Part shown: piece after piece, positions 6,477 to 9,781 of the stretch
Position numbering within the stretch: position 1 is the stretch's first letter
How the letters are laid out: each line of letters starts with the position of its first letter
NCBI GenBank assembly: GCA_020848595.1
Contig: JADLHV010000191.1
Span: forward strand, 1 to 9,781
Length of the DNA: 9,781 nt
From: Bacteroidia bacterium
Lineage (GTDB): Bacteria; Bacteroidota; Bacteroidia; NS11-12g; UBA955
Direction: 5' to 3'
Notes under the pieces: model-generated
What the model was told of the DNA's origin: nothing
What the model saw: the letters and a program-made list of their open reading frames with translations, nothing else
Database searches by the model: none
Program-made: the position numbers and the translations under genes

Positions 6477-9400
6477 ATGAAGCGCCTTCTAAGTTTATCC
6501 ATAGTATTGGTTTTATTGACCTGCCGACTGAATGCCCAAAAGACAGCGGCTTTAGACGATAAAATTAAATTGTATAATACAGCTATCGAATTATACGACA
6601 AGCAATTATACAATGCTGCAATTTCCAATTTTATGGAATATTTGCCATTTGCCACCGACCAAATGAATGTAAGTGATGTAGAATATTACATTGCTAGTTG
6701 CAAACTCAAGCTTTTACACAATAATGCTTTATCCAATATGTTGGACTTTATGGAGCGCTATCCGAATAGTAGAAAGCTAAATCACGCAAATTTAGAGGTA
6801 GGTGACTATTATTTCAATATAGCGAAACATAAAACTGCTTTAGGATATTACAAAAAAGTAGCTGAAACAAATTTAACAAAAGAAGAAAGGCAGAAGTTAG
6901 CCTTTAGGAAAGGATATTGTTATTTCAAGTCTAATAAATTAGATGATGCAAAACGCACTTTATATCCTTTAACTAATACTGATAATCCATATAGACAAGA
7001 AGCTACTTATTACTATGGTTATGTTTGTTATTTAAACAAAGACTACAGAGAAGCTTTATCTGCATTTAAGAAAGTAGATGATGATAATATTGGAGCCGTA
7101 AAATTATACATTGCCGAAATCTATTATTTAACAGGCGAGCACCAAAAATCTATTGATTACGCACAAGGCAAAGATTTTGGAGAACTTAATAATAAACGAG
7201 ATTTGTTACTAGGCAAATGTTATTATCGATTAGGTGATTATCAAAAAGCAGAAGACTTTTTTGAAAAAAGCAAATTCAGGATAGAAGATTTGAGTAATTC
7301 TGAAGCGTATGAAATTGGTTATACCTATTATTCGAATAGCAATTGTAATAAGAGTTCATTATTATTCGAAAAGATTGCAAATTCTGGAGATGCTATGGCT
7401 CAAAGTGCGAGTTACCATTTAGGGGACTGCTATTTAAAAGTGGGAAAAAAGCAGAACGCATTTAATGCATTTTATGAAGCACAAAGAACAGAATTTAACA
7501 AGGATATTCAAGAAGAAGCCATGTTTGCTTATGCTCGTTTAGCTCATGAATTAGAGTACACAAGTAAAGCGATTGCTGCATATCAGAAATTCATTGAATA
7601 TTTCCCAAAATCACAATATAAGAATGAAGCAAGTAAAAATTTAGCGACTATATTATATTCGACTAACGATTACAGAGCCGCAATTGCCATTTTGGAAGGA
7701 ATGACAATAAGTGATGATGCAACAAAAGAGCTATTTCAAAAGATTTTATTTTTACGAGCCCAGGAATTATACCTTCAAAAAGATTATTCGAATTCTGAAG
7801 CCATGTTTAAAAAGTCACTCACACATAAAGTAGATAATAGCATCGCTGGACAATGTTATTATTGGTTAGGTGAAATTGATTACAATAGGGGCAATAATGA
7901 TGCGGCAAGAATAAATTATCAGCGATTTATGGACAATGCTGAATCGAAGAAAACTAAATATTATCCAGAAGCTCTCTATGGTGTAGCATATACGTATTAC
8001 AATCAACAGAAATATGCGGAAGCTGCCAATTATTTTAATAGATATAAAACAAGTATAGGCTATACATTACCAGAAAACATGTTTCATGATGCTACCTTGC
8101 GATTAGGCGATTGTTATTTTGCATTGTCAAATTATAATGCGGCACTTGATGCATACACTTATATCATTAGTAATCGCAAATCAGGTGCAGATTATGCCAT
8201 GTTTCAACAGGGAATGATATATGGATTGCAAGGAAAACAAACCAACAAAATCAATATCCTAAAAAAAATATCGCGAGATTTCCCCAACTCTCCGTATATA
8301 CCAGATGCAATTTTTCAAACAGCTGAAGTTTATTTAAGCCAAGAAAATTATCTGGAGTCGGAACGACAATTGAAATATTTAATAGAAGATTATCCTAATA
8401 GTAAATGGGTTAAAGAAAGTCATGTTAAATTGGCTTCACTTTATTACCGCCAAGGACTATATGACAAATCGATAAGTGAATATAAATTTATTGTAAAGAC
8501 ATATCCAGGCACACCAGAAGCTCAAAAAGCTATGAAAAATGCTGAAGCTGCTTATAAAAAGCAAGGCCAAGTTAAAGAATATTTAGATTGGGCTAAAACC
8601 GTTCCAAATACCAACATTACCAGTAGTAAAGAAGACTCTCTTTATTATGATGCCGCATATAGAAAATATACACTAGGCGATTGCCCTGGAGCTATTAAAG
8701 ATTTCAAGGAGTACATGAACAATTTTGCCAATGGATTTTTCTTATTAGAGTCTAATTATTATAGTGCCCAATGTTATCTTAAAGAAAAGAATGAAACTGC
8801 GGCACTTACACATTTGAAATATGTTGCAGACAATCAGAATTCTGAATTTAAGGAAGATGCTATATTAAAAATTTGTAATATCTATATTGCTCGTCAAGAT
8901 TGTGAAGCAGGACTACCTTACTATCAGTTGCTTGAAAAATATGCAAACAATACACTTTCAATTCGCAAAGCATTATACTACCAAGTTCAATGTTTAAACA
9001 AGATAGGCAATACAACAGAAGCGGCCGAAAAATCTAAACAATTATTGCGATACGATCAATTGAGCAATGCCGAAAAGGGATTGAGTAATAATACTATTGG
9101 AAAAAACTTAGTTGATAGTGGATATTACAACTCGGCTAAAATATATTTTGCTAAGACCTTAAAAAACCAACAAGATGAGTATGCCGCAGAAGCTAAATAT
9201 TACGAGGCATACATTCGTTATAGTCAAGATAGTTTAGACAAGTGTCGCAAGAGTATTATGGAATTCAATCATCAATTTTCTAATTATGATTATTGGTTGG
9301 GAAGAACTTTCATTTTATTTTCAGATTATTATGTCAAGAAAGGTGATTTATTTCAAGCAAAAGCAACATTAAATAGTGTTTTAGAGAATTTCGACAACCC

Positions 9401-9479
9401 TGAAATAATAGAAATGGCTAAAAGAAAATTAGAAGCTTTAGAGCCAAAACCTGAAGAAAGTAGCAGTGGAGACGAATAA
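6477..9479 (+). CDS. Exported tetratricopeptide-repeat protein, 1000 residues
   Basis: The start is ATG at 6477. The frame is open a little further to a TTG at 6459, but that would put six residues before the signal peptide and overlap the promoter candidate. Residues 1-20 are a signal peptide (LLSLSIVLVLLTCRLNA, cleavage before Q21). LLTC is a poor lipobox, so signal peptidase I is more likely. The rest is almost all TPR helices, clearest at about 105-130, 143-165, 178-200, 244-266, 314-336, 383-405, 457-480, 498-522, 540-562, 611-633 and 647-670. Several follow FPNS/YPNS-type turns (95-98, 602-605, 639-642, 676-679) as in BamD/CpoB-like proteins. The tail is acidic (PKPEESSSGDE). It is probably periplasmic and a scaffold for envelope proteins. 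Proteins of this size and design recur in Bacteroidota, but I cannot match it to a named one; it is longer than T9SS SprE/PorW. Confidence 0.85.
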   Translation: MKRLLSLSIVLVLLTCRLNAQKTAALDDKIKLYNTAIELYDKQLYNAAISNFMEYLPFATDQMNVSDVEYYIASCKLKLLHNNALSNMLDFMERYPNSRKLNHANLEVGDYYFNIAKHKTALGYYKKVAETNLTKEERQKLAFRKGYCYFKSNKLDDAKRTLYPLTNTDNPYRQEATYYYGYVCYLNKDYREALSAFKKVDDDNIGAVKLYIAEIYYLTGEHQKSIDYAQGKDFGELNNKRDLLLGKCYYRLGDYQKAEDFFEKSKFRIEDLSNSEAYEIGYTYYSNSNCNKSSLLFEKIANSGDAMAQSASYHLGDCYLKVGKKQNAFNAFYEAQRTEFNKDIQEEAMFAYARLAHELEYTSKAIAAYQKFIEYFPKSQYKNEASKNLATILYSTNDYRAAIAILEGMTISDDATKELFQKILFLRAQELYLQKDYSNSEAMFKKSLTHKVDNSIAGQCYYWLGEIDYNRGNNDAARINYQRFMDNAESKKTKYYPEALYGVAYTYYNQQKYAEAANYFNRYKTSIGYTLPENMFHDATLRLGDCYFALSNYNAALDAYTYIISNRKSGADYAMFQQGMIYGLQGKQTNKINILKKISRDFPNSPYIPDAIFQTAEVYLSQENYLESERQLKYLIEDYPNSKWVKESHVKLASLYYRQGLYDKSISEYKFIVKTYPGTPEAQKAMKNAEAAYKKQGQVKEYLDWAKTVPNTNITSSKEDSLYYDAAYRKYTLGDCPGAIKDFKEYMNNFANGFFLLESNYYSAQCYLKEKNETAALTHLKYVADNQNSEFKEDAILKICNIYIARQDCEAGLPYYQLLEKYANNTLSIRKALYYQVQCLNKIGNTTEAAEKSKQLLRYDQLSNAEKGLSNNTIGKNLVDSGYYNSAKIYFAKTLKNQQDEYAAEAKYYEAYIRYSQDSLDKCRKSIMEFNHQFSNYDYWLGRTFILFSDYYVKKGDLFQAKATLNSVLENFDNPEIIEMAKRKLEALEPKPEESSSGDE

Positions 9480-9493
9480 TTCTAATTATTTTA

Positions 9494-9781
9494 ATGGAAT
9501 TAGAGCTCAAGCTATTACCTGAAAAAATATACGACGAAGCCTATATCAAGCAGGTTTGCGCTCAAACCATGCGCATTTCGGTTGAAGATATTCAGGCAAT
9601 TCGTTATTTAAAGCGCTCAATTGATGCACGCAAAAAACCTGTTCATTACCTCCTAAAAGTAAATGTATACTTAAAAGGTGAAGCTATTGATTCGGATGGA
9701 ATTGGATTTAAACTTGAACATAAAACATTAAAGAAAAAGATAGCTGTTGTTGGATTTGGTCCGGCAGGCATTTTTGCTGCT
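9494..9781 (+). CDS. COG2509-like FAD-dependent oxidoreductase, N-terminal part only (cut by window edge)
   Basis: The first 96 codons are present; the gene runs off the right edge. ATG at 9494 gives MELELKLLPE. Residues 1-80 form a small N-terminal region containing RYLKRSIDARKKPVHYLLKV (38-57), typical of the uncharacterised FAD-dependent dehydrogenase group COG2509. Then KIAVVGFGPAGIFAA (82-96) is the GxGxxG dinucleotide-binding start of a Rossmann fold for FAD. It is presumably a cytoplasmic flavoprotein; no substrate is known for the group. It begins 14 nt after the TPR gene stop, so the two are probably co-transcribed, although no functional tie is evident. The catalytic and NAD(P)-related regions lie outside the window. 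Confidence 0.85.
   Translation, partial: MELELKLLPEKIYDEAYIKQVCAQTMRISVEDIQAIRYLKRSIDARKKPVHYLLKVNVYLKGEAIDSDGIGFKLEHKTLKKKIAVVGFGPAGIFAA

Noticed and set aside
6434..6655. 73-codon minus-strand open frame over the TPR gene start
   Set aside because: It covers the signal peptide codons of the TPR gene in antisense and has no recognisable protein features.
6477..9479. Possible DNA-level tandem repeats in the TPR gene
   Set aside because: The repeats are visible only in the protein pattern; the nucleotide copies have diverged and I see no long direct repeat.
1..9781. CRISPR arrays, tRNA or rRNA genes, insertion sequences, phage or defence genes
   Set aside because: Looked for on both strands and not seen; nearly all of the sequence is accounted for by eight coding regions, most of a core or envelope type.

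Overview
The window looks like ordinary chromosome from an AT-rich member of the Bacteroidota. Four things point there: a secreted protein ending in a type A sorting domain of the type IX secretion system (T9SS), signal peptides cleaved before Gln, promoter-like TAnnTTTG boxes, and starts without Shine-Dalgarno sequences but with A-rich leaders. Base composition and codon use look even throughout. I see no insertion sequence, phage gene, CRISPR array, tRNA or rRNA.

Left part (1-1134, minus strand): a glycosyltransferase family 2 gene cut by the window edge sits behind a polytopic membrane protein of the lysylphosphatidylglycerol-synthase-TM/UPF0104 type. The two share an ATGA stop/start, so they are probably translationally coupled and may act together on a lipid-linked glycan. 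ruvC (Holliday junction resolvase) diverges from them, and the two 5' ends meet or overlap at a TTGCAA palindrome.

Middle part (1790-6218, minus strand): four genes overlap end to end and probably form one operon. In transcription order they are a large exported T9SS cargo protein with a probable beta-propeller body, truB (tRNA pseudouridine-55 synthase), ribF (riboflavin kinase/FAD synthetase), and a secreted M23 metallopeptidase with a C-terminal LysM domain. The operon converges on ruvC across 55 bp that hold one weak hairpin.

Right part (6219-9781): a 258-bp divergent intergenic region carries the best promoter candidate of the window and a perfect 15-bp dyad. It is followed on the plus strand by an exported 1000-residue TPR protein and, 14 nt later, by the start of a COG2509-like FAD-dependent oxidoreductase cut by the window edge.

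I did not find a convincing undescribed system. The points worth a second look are the ruvC/membrane-protein start overlap, the fully overlapping operon that joins a secreted protein to housekeeping genes, the envelope gene pair at the left edge, and the Cys-rich exported TPR protein of unknown role.
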